Below, one piece after another: positions 35,207-46,261 of a stretch of DNA of 64,000 bases. The stretch is from contig LLCB01000006.1 of assembly GCA_001414345.1 (NCBI GenBank), positions 248,001-312,000 of the forward strand, written 5' to 3'. Both the position numbers and the translations under genes were made by a program. The notes below the pieces were generated by a model. That model was not told the DNA's origin and made no database searches. It was given only the letters and a program-made list of their open reading frames with translations. Position 1 is the first letter of the stretch. Each line of letters begins with the position of its first letter. The DNA is from Hymenoscyphus infarciens. Lineage: Eukaryota; Ascomycota; Leotiomycetes; Helotiales; Helotiaceae.

Positions 35207-36363
35207 AGAAAGTGAATAGTTGGTAGCTATCGTGTGGGCGGTTTGTTTTTCATGAGGCATTTTGTTGGTACTTGGAGTCAGATTCCTTCTCACGGGTAAT
35301 TTCATTGGAGGAGTTTTGATTTTGGCAGGGTCGGTAAGGACTGAACAAGCGGGATGTACATGTTTGTAGGTAGTAGCTAGGAAATTTCCATTCCCAAATT
35401 TATACAGTACAGTCAGTACGACAATGTAAGATTGGATCGATCATCAACTTGGATTCACTGTTTTGAGATGGATCATCAAACACGCTCCATGCAAATGAAT
35501 AACCTTATCTAAAAACACCAACAATAGCAGAGCAAGGTTACTGTACGCCAGGTCAGGAACAAAGCATATTCGCACCCTTGGGCACAAACACAAATGGGAA
35601 GGTGAGAGCTCCCAGATCGGGTGACCAGTACCAGTACCAGTACCAGTACCAGTACCAGTACCAGTTCCCAGCCAGTCCCGTCCCGTCCAGTGCAGTGCAG
35701 CCAGTTCCCCCAAACAAGGTCAAGCGATTTAAGATTTGAGACGAAAATAAACACAACACAACTGACCAAGCCCAAGCTGGGCCTCATCGCCGTCCTTTAC
35801 ATCCATACATTACATACACCCATCATCACCTTCGGTCCTCTGCACCGCGACCGACTTACACACTTACACACTTACACACCTACACACACTTACATCACTA
35901 CCTTACGGGAGAAAGATGGCCCCGATGGCCGCCGGTGCTTCACGACGGTTAGTATCTCATCACCCTCTCACCCTCTCACCCTCTGCCTATCGCGCTACGC
36001 TACGAGGCTACCTCCCCGTCACTCTGCTTAGGTACTCGTAGTGTACCTATAGTAAAGTAGCTGTGGAGCATTCACGTGGGCCTCACAGCGAATCCCGTCG
36101 CCGCTAACCAGGGAACCTGGCCTGCACACTGCGCAGCGCTAGGTCGCGTTGCTTCCCGACGACTTTCGCGTGGGAGCTGCGGCAGAGAGAGCAAAAGTGA
36201 CAATTGAGCCCAGAGCACTGACTAACGGTCCCCCCATAGATGGCTCGATGATAGTGGCATTTGGAGTTGTCGCATCAAGCTTCCACAATCCCCACCGCAT
36301 GCGCACCCCGAATCCTCGAGAGCAACAGCACACCAACAGGCGCATCTACGTTTCGGAAACACC
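35207..36363. other. intergenic / 5' leader of ING gene
   Basis: Contains the ACCAGT repeat and several CACTTACA-like short repeats (about 35848-35895). An ATG at 35916 in good context opens a short frame (MAPMAAGASRR) before a possible GTTAGT donor. It could be an upstream exon or uORF of the ING gene, but no joined frame was established. Confidence 0.4.
35624..35665. repeat. ACCAGT hexanucleotide repeat, 7 copies
   Basis: Seven perfect tandem copies of ACCAGT. Long frames over this stretch on both strands are products of the repeat. Confidence 0.95.
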
Positions 36364-38972
36364 ATGGCCCCCCAAAACCCCAAATCGATGGACGTCCCCC
36401 TCGAGAGCACCAGTCCCAGCTCGCGGCGCAATAAGGGCAAGCTCGCAGAAGCCATTCAGAGCATGGGAAAGATGAATGGGGGTCTGCAGCTTGACCTTCC
36501 CACCGATCCCGATGCTCAGGCGACCGTGACCGATTTTTTGGACTTCACCGAATACCTTCCTTCAGACATGGTCCGATCTCTCACCTTGATCGGAAACCTC
36601 GATTCGACATATTCGAGAGCTTCGGCAGAGGTACATGAGCTCACAAAGCTGTATGGAGACCTGCCGAACCTCCCCGCAGATGGAAGACCGGATGCCACGA
36701 ACCTGCGGGCGGATATCTCACAAAATCTAGGGGACGCGTTCAGTGCTCGAACGGCGTCGTTTGCAGAGGCATGTCGAATGGTGGAGAATGTCGAACGCCA
36801 TTACAATCGCATCAAGACGATACATGCCAAGTTGCATTCGATAGCAGATGCGTACCCTTCATCCCGAGAAGCCTCTCCCGTGTTGCAAAAGTCCAAATCT
36901 CCGGTTGTAAGTCGAGCCCCGAAGATCACATTGCGAGTTGGAGGCGCGCAAGATGGAGGAGCGCATCGAGTTCGGAAGCATCGTGCGCCGCGAATAACGG
37001 TTCCGGGGGAGGTGCTGGCACCGTATGAGTTGGATTATGAGTCGTATGGTTCTGAAAGTGATGATTCGTCAGTAGATCAATTCGTTACCCCGAGGGAGAC
37101 ACCTGCACTGAGTCTTCCTAGTAATGGCGCCACCGGTGGTGGTAGAATCAAATTGAAGGTTCCAAAGCGAGAGCGGCCGCCAAAGCCACCGAAGGAAATA
37201 CGACCTGCGGGTTTTGGGACGAATGTCCATAGCCAACTTGCTGGTATATCAACAAGTAATGCATTGAGACTTCTAGCCCCTCCACCGTCTGATGCGAAAC
37301 CAGGTAGCGATCACCTGCCATGGTTGGCATTGAGCGATTACGAACTCGGCGTCTTGCGAAAGAAGATGAAAAAGAACGCGGTATGGTCGCCGAGCGATAC
37401 GATGATAAACAGGGAGCTGAAGTTGCGAGGTCGAGGGATGGAGGCATATAAGATTGCGGTGATGGACGCGAAGGAAAGAGGGGAAACGATCGTACCACCT
37501 CCTCAACTTTCCGGGCAAGTAGTTCACGATAAAGGTGCGCTTAGCGTCGAGGCTGCTGTCACAAGTCTAGAAGAAGAATCACCGGTGATGAATCGGGGTA
37601 TGAAACTTAACGAAGCAAAGAAGATCAAGCGAGAGAACCAGAAGAAGGAGCTCGAGGCGGCCGAGGAAGGCTTTGAAGAAGCGCAACGCAAGGCGGGTAA
37701 TGCAAAGGCAGCTATGGAGAACTTGTTTGGCGCTACGGCAAAGGAAGACAAGAAGACTAATACAAAGACGCCAAGCAAAGCTCCAGCTCGCAAGCGAAAG
37801 AGAGAGCCTGATCCAAGTGAAGCAGATGGCGACGCAGAGAAGTTGAATGGAACAACCCCAGCAGTTAAGCCAGCAGCAAGACCATTGTTAAAGAGAAGTA
37901 AGACAGAAACTCCGGTTCCTGTCCCTCAGCCTATTGCCGCCAAACAATCGACTCCTGCTTTGTCGGAAGCACCCTCGGTTGCGAGTGAGGTAACTTCGTT
38001 GCTCTCCGTACCTTCAGTTGTCACTCCAGTTCCGGCTCCAGCTCCAATCACAGCCTCCCTTCCAGTCTTGCTACCAGCTCCTATCGAAGTACCCCCGGAA
38101 ACGCCAAAAGTCCCAATACCAGCGGCTCTGCCATCACCCAAAAAGTCATCAACCCCAATCCTACCACCAGTCAAGGATACCAAGAAGTCTGTCAAGAAGG
38201 AAATCAAGAAGATTGAAGTACCAACCGCAACATCTGAACGACCTCGTCGGGGATCAGCTGCTCATACTCCAATCACTCCAGCAACTACAACTGCATTAAC
38301 ACCAACAGCTCGGCAATCTCCAGTCATGATACCAATACTTATCCCAGCACCAGCAGCTCTCCCCGCCAAACGTCCAACATCATCTCGAAGCAAAGCAGCC
38401 AGCGTTGAGCACGAAGCCCCCGTCCCAGCACCCATAGTCGAACGTCCTCGACGAACAAGCACAGCACGGAATACACCCGCACCACCAGAACCCCGTCAAC
38501 CAAGTAAACGCACGAGAAGACCAGCACCAGGGGTAGTCACCAAAGGCTCGGAGGACTCCACTGCCGTCAGTGTGGGTAAACGAAGCGCAGCTACGCGCAA
38601 GAAAGCTGGCCCGAAGAAGGAGAAGAAGGATGGACGGGAGGGGAGTGAGATTTTCGATGAGATTGATGATAAGGGGAATCTGATTGATGCTGATGAGCCG
38701 CGGTATTGCCTTTGTAATCGGGTTAGCTTTGGGACTATGATTGGGTGTGAGAATGGGGATGTGAGTCTTTCGCATTTCTTTCCCTGTTCTTCAAGATTTC
38801 ATGTGGAATTATGCTAATATGGCAATAGTGCGAGAAAGAATGGTTCCACCTCGAGTGTGTGGGGTTGACGGCCATCCCACCTCGAACGACGAAATGGTAT
38901 TGTCCCGAGTGTCGAGTCACTCTCGGCATCGGAGAGAAGGGCGAGGTCAATGCTAGAGGAAGAAAAAAGTGA
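36364..38972 (+). CDS. ING-family PHD-finger chromatin protein
   Basis: Two exons, 36364-38760 and 38829-38972. The 68-bp phase-0 intron falls inside the PHD finger. The product is 846 aa. Residues about 45-165 form the ING N-terminal helical domain (FLDFTEYLPSDMVRSLTLI, NLDSTYSRASAEVHEL, then NRIKTIHAKL). A very long disordered Pro/Ala/Lys-rich middle carries NLS-like stretches (KRKREPD). The C-terminus is a PHD finger with the Cys4-His-Cys3 pattern (YCLCNR, CENGDCEKEWFHLECVGL, WYCPEC) and a short basic end (GRKK). ING proteins read H3K4me3 in histone acetyltransferase or deacetylase complexes (yeast Yng1, Yng2, Pho23). The middle makes this protein two to three times the usual size. Which yeast paralogue it matches is not clear. 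Confidence 0.92.
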
Positions 38973-39887
38973 CTTCTTTTTCGAGTAGGGATTTTTGCTG
39001 ATCTGGTTGCTTTGGAGAAGGAGTGGTGAAATTTGCACCTTGCTTCTTGCATCTTGAAATTGCCAACAAATTCAGCGCGTGGTATGGGATGGGATGAGGG
39101 GATCAAGGGCATGGAAAATTCAATCGGGGCGTTGCAGGTGGCTATTACGATGATTCAAGGGTGCTATGAGAATCTCACTGGGGCGTTTTTGCTTTTTGTT
39201 TTTTGGAGGGCTATTTGGCTTTCTCTGGCTTTGTAGGAGATGGAGATGGAGATGGAGATGGAAGGTGCTTGCTTGCTTGCTTGCTTGCTTTTGCTGTTTG
39301 TGCAGTACAATGGAAGATTGGCTTTTCGCTTTTCGTCCTTTTCTTTTTTACTGCTACTACCCATTCGAAAGAAACAAGAGTGTACTAGGAGGGGATGTCT
39401 TGTATTATCACCATTCTAAAGATTCAAAGATTTGAGATGGAATGTAAAGTATAGTATAGTAAAGGATGGAGATACGATATGTTTTCAGTTTGAAGTTATA
39501 GCGATGTGTAGTGAGAAGATGCAGAGAGGATGCAGAGAGGCTTTGAGTGGATTTTGACTCCCCCTGGAGCTTTGAGAGTGAATTCTTCTAGGAAGTGAAT
39601 TAGCTGTTCATAAGGGAAGGTTTTGCTGCTAGAGGGGTGAGCCCTTGAAATCTATTTTTCACCTAGAACTAGGTGCGTACTATGGAGACTTTAAGCTTGC
39701 TTGCATTTTGGTCTTCTGCCCTCAGTGCCACACGGTGGACATGAAAAGCCGCAGTAAAATTCTTCCAACTTTCACTTACCAAATTCTTTGGGGCTTTGAT
39801 GGTTCCAAAAACTACCTACCTGAGCCAATTGTGTTTTTTTTTTTTTACTTTGTTCCCACTTCCAGGTGTTTGGAAGAATTACTTTTG

Positions 39888-39920
<33 letters not shown>

Positions 39921-40652
39921 TTTACTCCTCGCTGGCTGGGACAACGAGCGTAAGGAAGGCAAGCTATTGTAGTTACTGCTGCTTTTTAAGGTCTATTGGG
40001 AGGTGGAAGGTGGAAGGTAGAAGGTGCTCTGAAGGTTGTGTATACCTCCCTGTAACTCAGGGATCAGATGCATTTTTAAAGACTCGCTTGCACTCCTTTG
40101 AACAAAGCTGACTGTGAATCAGAAAGCTTTGGGGCAGTTTGTAGGGTATTATAGCGATACGCTACACCGCGTTCTCGGTGGTATTTTGTAGAGGGTTGGA
40201 AGAAAGTTTACTTGGACAAAGTCGAGTGTTACGGAATACCTGGACGTAAGAGAGCAGAATATATGATATTTTGAGGAGTCCTGCACTATGGGCTTTTGTT
40301 TTTTTGGAGATTTGGGAGATTTGGGAGATTTTGGAGATAATTAAGGATTGAAGGCTGTGTTGTGGTTGAGAGGTTATTCTGATTATGGAATAACGAGTAC
40401 TGATTTCTAGCTAATTACTTAGAGGAGAAGGTAATAAGTACCAAAGAAGAAACAAGAAAGCTGATTTAAACTAATACACTCTTATTGTAAGCAAGCTTGG
40501 TTGAATGTGTTGTAATAGTTAGAAGGTCTAGTATCTAACTTTATAAGCTCCAAGCTACAAGTAGCAAAACTCAAATCTCTGTATAAACACATCACTTAAC
40601 TTCTTCCACCAAGCACTTTCATTATCTAACTCTAAGCTTACCTACTTGTCTA
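38973..40652. other. intergenic, simple repeats, then AT-rich DNA
   Basis: Holds four GGAGAT copies (39236-39259), six GCTT copies (39267-39290), T13 (39834-39846), A31 (39888-39918) and three GGAGATTT-like copies near 40308-40340. AT content rises from about 40380. Short frames here are repeat-driven. Confidence 0.6.
39888..39918. repeat. A31 homopolymer
   Basis: A run of 31 A, preceded 41 bp upstream by T13 (39834-39846). The two could pair as a hairpin. Its length may be affected by sequencing error. Confidence 0.85.
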
Positions 40653-41127
40653 TAGTCGGTGCGATTAAGTCTGAGCCATTTACGCGAACCCCACTAAAAA
40701 TCGACGTTTTACCTAGTTTACGATAACCTATAACTTTATAAGGAATAATTTAAATTCTTATTCCTCTTATAGACTTAAAGCTAACTACCTTCTTAACCTT
40801 TCTCTATAGGTGTATCCTGTCATAAGCTTACTCTTTTCTAGTACTTCTCGCGATTTCATAGAGAACTTGATTTAAGAACTCGATTTTAGCCTTTTTTAGT
40901 ATAAAATACTACTTTTCTAAAATTACTCTACTTTATAGATAATTTAGTCTAGAAACAATTATATTTAGCTAAATCGGAATCGATAGAAAGAAAGAAATTT
41001 TCAAGTTAAATAGATTCTATAAAAGAGAATTAGAATCTTTCCTCTTCTTTGGTTTTATATTCTTAAGTGTTATTAGTGAGTTTTGGTGTGAAAAGAGTAA
41101 AAGGCTCAGACTTAATCGCTAGTACTG
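40653..41127. mobile_element. TA-flanked (Tc1/mariner-type) MITE or relic, AT-rich
   Basis: The ends share GCGATTAAGTCTGAGCC in inverted orientation (40661-40677 and 41103-41119), and the similarity continues imperfectly to both borders. TA duplications lie at 40651-40652 and 41128-41129. The 475-bp interior is AT-rich and has no ORF, as expected after RIP. It abuts the 3' end of the disrupted membrane-protein gene. Confidence 0.7.
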
Positions 41128-41140
41128 TAATACTCCCCTC

Positions 41141-42407
41141 TCAACTTATTCCTCGCGAGAATAAACCCATAACTGGACTATTAACAAGAGCCACATATAT
41201 AAGAAGCAGAAAATCAGTGAAAAAGAAATACCCCATGAAAGGAATCGAAAGAAGACACAAATCCGACATAAGCGGTCCCCTCACCATATCTTCGTCCCCG
41301 TATCGGGGTTTGTAGGTTTCTTGATACCACAACTGGCTGTAACGCAACACGACCACGTACGCAAAAGCCGTGAAGCGACGAGAAAAGATTCTCCTTAGAA
41401 TAGTAGTCTATAGATCTGACTTCCGTTCTTGGAGTGGGATAAGAGTATTGATCAATGTAGCAAGTGAGGGTACATATGAGGAAAGGGAGTGGTAATTGGG
41501 CGATATCGCGGATCCGTGGAATGAGATGGCGAGGAGGAGGACTGCACTGAAGGGTCCTATTATGTTTTTGCATTCGGGTGTGTGGGGTGTTTTGTCTCGT
41601 AGTCCTTCGACAAATTTGAGGATTTTTTTGAGGATGGAAAGACTTAGCAAGCCGGAATATTCGAGAATTTCTCCAACGACCAGTGTGAGCAATGAGTAGA
41701 GTAGAGTGACCACTACTCTACTCTACTCATTGCTACTCGAGTAGTACTCTTGAGTAGTGGAGTAGCGCGGGCCGAATCGGCCCGAGCCGGTCCGGACAGA
41801 CGGAGTAGCGTTTTAGGGCTTCCGGCGGCTTAAGCGAGATCTTCTTTCTACTCCATCTACTACGTAACTTCTTTAATAATAGTCTCAATAGATTAGATAT
41901 TAATTATATAATTTTAAAAAAGAAATTTCTTTAAATATAACTACTAAAAGCACTAATAATGAGCTTTATAAGCTTTATAAATATAAGTATATAAATATTA
42001 CTAAAACTACTTAAGACTACTCGAGTAGTCTTAAGTTACTACGCTACTCTACTCATCCGACCCGCTACTTATACTCTACTCTACAACTTAAGAGTACTAC
42101 TCGAGTAGTAGTGAGTAGTAGAGTAGTTTGTGTTCACACTGCCAACGACGATCTGTTGGTTGAAGACACGGCGGGTGGATAGTTTTGCTTGGAGAACTCG
42201 ACCATTTTCTAGAGTTGTGAGTGTCAAGCCTGCGGAACACATCCCTTGTATCTCAAGGATGTGATCATAATAGGGTTCAGGAATAGAGTCCCGGTTTACA
42301 GAGTGTCGCTCGTTCATATATCTTATCGACCGGAGGATAAAAATTCCGACAATTCCCCAGTTCAAAGAAAATGGCGCTTTGAAGAAAATTGAAAAACCCC
42401 AAGGCAA
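41141..42407 (-). pseudogene. Membrane-protein gene broken by a hAT MITE and a stop codon
   Basis: Minus-strand coding sequence lies on both sides of the 461-bp element. Upstream frame 42407-42150 contains membrane-like sequence (LNWGIVGIFILRSIRY) and runs to NQQIVVG. Downstream frame 41672-41411 resumes at EILEYSGLLSLSILKKI. The insert plus one 8-bp duplication is 469 bp, which shifts the frame; without it the two frames join exactly. A further in-frame TAG (41408-41410) follows SDL, after which the same frame stays open to 41141 with two hydrophobic segments (LLSIPFMGYFFFTDFLLLIYVALV). The 5' start is not identified. It is probably a fungal multi-pass membrane protein of unknown function, now non-functional. 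Confidence 0.75.
41681..42141. mobile_element. 461-bp hAT MITE inserted in a coding sequence
   Basis: The element starts CAGTGTGA and ends TCACACTG, with an exact 8-bp duplication CCAACGAC outside both ends (41673-41680, 42142-42149). Its subterminal regions are dense in CTACTC/GAGTAG words and form long imperfect inverted repeats (CTACTCGAGTAGTACTCTT on both sides) plus local hairpins. The core (about 41870-42010) is AT-rich and non-coding. The CAGTG ends and 8-bp duplication assign it to hAT; its terminal CAGTGTG is shared with the element at 196-957. Confidence 0.9.
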
Positions 42408-42462
42408 GAAAGTTGACAGTAAAGAAAAAGTTCTCTACTGTCGAGTCTATTTTAGTATTGCT

Positions 42463-43208
42463 TTACGTAGATAGAGCCCTCTCGATAGCAACCCGCAAAA
42501 TCGAAGAAGGCTTTCTGATGAAAGGTAAACTGCTAATCTTGACATCTAAAAGAGAAGTGGAGATGGAGTAAAGAACTTCCCTCCCATCTGACATGACATA
42601 CCGAGTCAAATTGGGAAAGGTATCTTGAGAATTCGAATGCTGTGTTAACGAAATGGCTTTCTTCCATTGGTTGTACCATGCCCTCTGGTCCGCCTTGCCA
42701 AGTTTTGCTCTAGGTATTCTCTGGTACTCGTCTTCATGGATTTTCCGAAACAGGACTACCACCAAGGAAGTCAAGTCGTCCCTCTATCGGCATTCTAATA
42801 GTACATGCTACTCAAACATTAATACTGTAATTTCAAGGCTTTTATTCGTGATGGAAAACCGGGTCTTGACACCTCCACTCTTACACGGAACAATATCCTT
42901 AGCTTCCTCAAAGTCTGCTGGAGAGGCAGCCAATATAGTTCGAGTAACCGAGGTCATGTTGCTCCACGCGAAGAGAGACTGTTCGTCGGAGCGTCTCGCA
43001 ATTTCTTCTTGAAGTCGAGTAAAAGAATTCTTTCCCTCGCCGTACAAAAGTGGCATTTTAATCTGAAAGATTCCCAGGAGACAATCTACAATATCTTCCA
43101 TGCTACCAGTTTCCCTCTTAGAAGCCCAACTCATTCGCTCAGCAGCGCTAGCTTGTTCATGGAGCTTTCTAATGTCTGGAGACGAAGTAAGACGAGCGAG
43201 ATAAACCT
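42463..43208 (-). pseudogene. HET-domain (heterokaryon incompatibility) gene relic
   Basis: The minus-strand frame 43134-42808 gives the conserved C-terminal part of a HET protein: MSWASKRETGSMEDIVDCLL, GIFQIKMPLLYGEG and FTRLQEEIARRSDEQSLFAW. The preceding codons to about 43208 (DIRKLHEQASAAER) also fit. The N-terminal HET core with the YxxLSHxWG signature is absent. After LEITVLMFE the frame meets two stop codons close together before continuing (SLVVVLFRKIHEDEYQRI) to 42463. HET proteins trigger non-self cell death in fungi. The truncated 5' end coincides with the palindrome at 43209-43251. Confidence 0.75.
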
Positions 43209-43251
43209 CGTCAATGTTGGTAATCCTACTTATTTATTACCAACATTGACG
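43209..43251. repeat. Perfect 16-bp inverted repeat with 11-nt loop
   Basis: CGTCAATGTTGGTAAT (43209-43224) and its exact reverse complement (43236-43251) are separated by CCTACTTATTT. It sits exactly where HET homology begins. Confidence 0.95.
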
Positions 43252-43259
43252 TAGTCGAA

Positions 43260-43746
43260 TACTTGAAGCGTGTGGACTGACCGTAAGGAGGCGTTGTCAC
43301 GGGCTTCAAGTGTAAGTGAAGATCATAATATTTTTTCGGTGGAAGCGTGTCTGCTGCCTCCTCACTAAAAGGCGGGATAAAAATCTCCGGATTTTGAGGT
43401 AGGTAGAGGTCCGGGTCACCTGGTAACGTGAAAAAGAGGGCTTCCTTGATGTCGCCGTGACCAGTCTAATGTAAGAAAACGAGGGCTCGAGGGTGCTATA
43501 AGCTCTCGTATGATCCATCCTCTGCCGACGAAGGACTTGGTCCACTGAGTAAACACCACAAGGAGGTCTGGCGACGAGATCAGTAAAGGCCTCTATCAGT
43601 AGAGAAGTCACCAGAACCAGCTTCCTAAAATCCATTTTCGACATACCTTCAACCCGCTCAAACAAAAATAATAAAATCATAAAGTGTCTCCCAAACCAAC
43701 CCAAACCCACCAACCCCTTGAATGAACTAGCAACCATCCGCCACAG
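43260..43746 (-). pseudogene. Coding-like remnant of unknown family
   Basis: Two minus-strand frames look protein-like. One begins MSKMDFRKLVLVTSLLIEAF, possibly a signal sequence, and runs to PSFSYIRL. The other reads EALFFTLPGDPDLYLPQNPE then EIFIPPFSEEAADTLPPKKYY. They meet out of phase near 43465-43475, and no standard intron was found to join them. This may be the 5' part of the HET-like gene or a separate decayed gene; no family is recognised. Confidence 0.3.
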
Positions 43747-46261
43747 ATATGAGCCGTCTTATAACGAAGATATCGGTTTCTGTGACGACTCAATCGGGGA
43801 GGTATGTGACCCGAGGTCCAAATTGACAGTGACCGGTTGGGTGGGCGAAGAAGAAGAAAGGTTGGGATGTGGAAGAGGGGAAGGATAGACTTAGAGCGTT
43901 AGGCCTGGGTCTTCCTTCCTTTTTGCGCGAGAGGTAACTCACCCCTCTCTCATCTCCCTCCCCAAAATACCCAAAAGAGAAAGCTTTCTACAGAGACCAG
44001 CAAGGTCTATAGTCCCCGGACTGTCTTCATCTGTAAAACATGTTAGCTGAAATCAAATCATAGAAGAGTTTCTCGCAAACTCACCAGCTCAGAAATCACT
44101 CCCACCACCAACCGCAAAAAGGCCAACAAACAAAAGTGATAAAACCACAAAGAAAAAGAGTCTCCCAACCCAAACCCCATCGGCCCCTTGAAATTGAACC
44201 TACAACCATTCGCCACAGTGCCAATGATGGGAAGAATGTGCCAACGAGGAAGAGGCTGTTAATTCTCAACGTGGTGTTTCGTTGATGGAATAGTCTTATC
44301 GATGCTTCAACCGTCAGGGGGATAAGTGATGGTGAGCGCCTTGCCCGGGTTCAGGGTGATGGAGATGGGTTGCGTTGTTTATGGAGAAGAAAATGTTGTT
44401 GTGAAGTGGAAGAGAGGAAGAGGGGACCGCGAGGGTTTTGAAGATTTGTTTTAGCGCGTTGGCGCGCGCTTGAGGCAAGAACTGCCTCGGGGTTGTTGTG
44501 TTGGGTGGTTAACGTTGTAGGTGGTCGTTCCTTCCTCGTTGATGCTCTTCATCGGTAAGTCGAGCAGAGCCGACCTCAACCTCCATGCTGGAAGACAACT
44601 GATATTCTTGCTACTCGCTCCTGCATTGATACGGTAATGCTTCTTCTTGGAAGCCCCTCTTTATCTTCAGGAAAAACTGAGCAGAAACCAAAACTAGGTG
44701 CAGGTGGGTTTGCACCCCACAGACCACGGGATCCACGTCACATAGCAAACTCTACTTGTTCTTGTCGCAATCACGAGTTATAGAGTCAATCTCCTCAGAC
44801 AACTCGGCGCTATTGATACAGGCTATGTGATGTATTGACCCCAAGCCCAGTGTCTGCCACTTTAGCGAGAAAGTTGACAATGCATACCCAGGGTTCGTTG
44901 TTACCTGTATGTTCCAATTTTGGAATGTGGATCCCAAGTCGTGTCTTCCAGGTTCCTTTCGCGTCTTACATTCTCACTCTTGATAGTCGTCGCGTAGAAC
45001 TCAAGATCGACCTAGGTCAGAGCGAAGAAGCGACCTCGAGTCCCGTCCTTAAGGTGGTCGAGTTAAGTCAGGGAGAGAACGTAAAAGGCCGGAAACATGC
45101 CAGATCAGTGATGGGGAATCGTGCCTTCCTCAAAATGTTCGGTGTTCTTGTCATAATGGCCCAAGGCACCTTCCTCTCTTTACTTTTATCTCGGGTCCAG
45201 TTCCCCTCCGTTCTGGACCCTTGAACTGGACACCCGACAGAAGTGTTCATACTCGAAAGGGAATCCCCTCAGGCGGTCAAATGCCACACAGTAAATATAT
45301 TTCCACTTTCAGTTTTGTCATAAAGACAACTCGTACTCAAACCCATACTCACGGATAGTTAGCTCATCTCATCCCCAGTCTTCTCGCCGCTACTATTCCG
45401 TTACTACCTACGAGAGAGGTCAACAACCTATGATAAATCTTTATATTAAACTCAAAAGAACCTCGCCTCCCGCAATCTATTTTCGACACCAACTAATCAT
45501 GAACCTACAAGGGAAGCTGCGGGCCCGTGCGTATTGAAATCTTAAGCGAGTCATGCCTTTTCCCTTAGGGTATAGAGGAACGTGGTTAAATTATTCTGTG
45601 TATATGAGGACGGCGCGTTTTTAGACTGCAGAGGCGAGATGATTGGAGGCACAGGCCGCCCTACTAGAAAGCTCACCTCCCACCTATGTTTTCTTGTCAA
45701 GATGGTGTCTTAAAAATACAACAAAAAGGCGAAGGCAAAGTACGTCAGAATTATTGGTGTCGTGATTGAAATAGAAATAGGGAACTATCTAGGTCTTGAT
45801 GCTGCCGGCAGACAAAATCCGGAGGGAGAAACGCTTCACGTCAATTAAGTATCACTTCAAGATAGAGACATGTTGTAATTCAGAGGGGAAAAGTTGGTCA
45901 TTTCATGTCATTTCATTTCTCAGGCTCCTCCGAAGCTTGCGAGGAGCAAAATCAGCAATGCTAATGTAAAGTAAAGGTATCACGCAAGCACGAAATAAGC
46001 CAAGCGAAGCTCGCAAGAAGAAACAAGGCGGCCCTCATCACTCAACTAAAAGCCCCTGTCCACAATACACAAGTAAAATACACGTCCCATTCCGTCATCG
46101 TAAAGAAGAGAAGAGAAGAGCCCAACCCATGCTTCAAGAAAAGAGAATTGCATTTCCCTAAAATTTTGCCCTGAACGCCGCTGCATCATGACCAGACAAG
46201 CTGAGCAGAGGATGAGCATTTTTTTGAAATATAGCATTGAAGCCCGCTCGACGAAGACCAT
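43747..46261. other. gene-free decayed region
   Basis: No intact gene. About 60 bp at 43684-43746 recur imperfectly at 44159-44218, suggesting an old duplication. Minus-strand frame 44937-44752 contains a protein-like stretch (LGLGSIHHIACINSAELSEE), possibly a gene fragment. Plus frame 44835-45224 overlaps it and is not supported. The rest is the 3' flank of pacC. Confidence 0.45.

Noticed and set aside
35509..35787. Minus-strand frames rich in repeated Trp/Tyr or Val/Leu, and the plus-strand Thr/Ser repeat
   Set aside because: Created by the ACCAGT repeat; every frame of such a repeat stays open.
44835..45224. 129-aa plus-strand frame
   Set aside because: No recognisable domain, overlaps a more protein-like antisense fragment, and lies in a decayed region.
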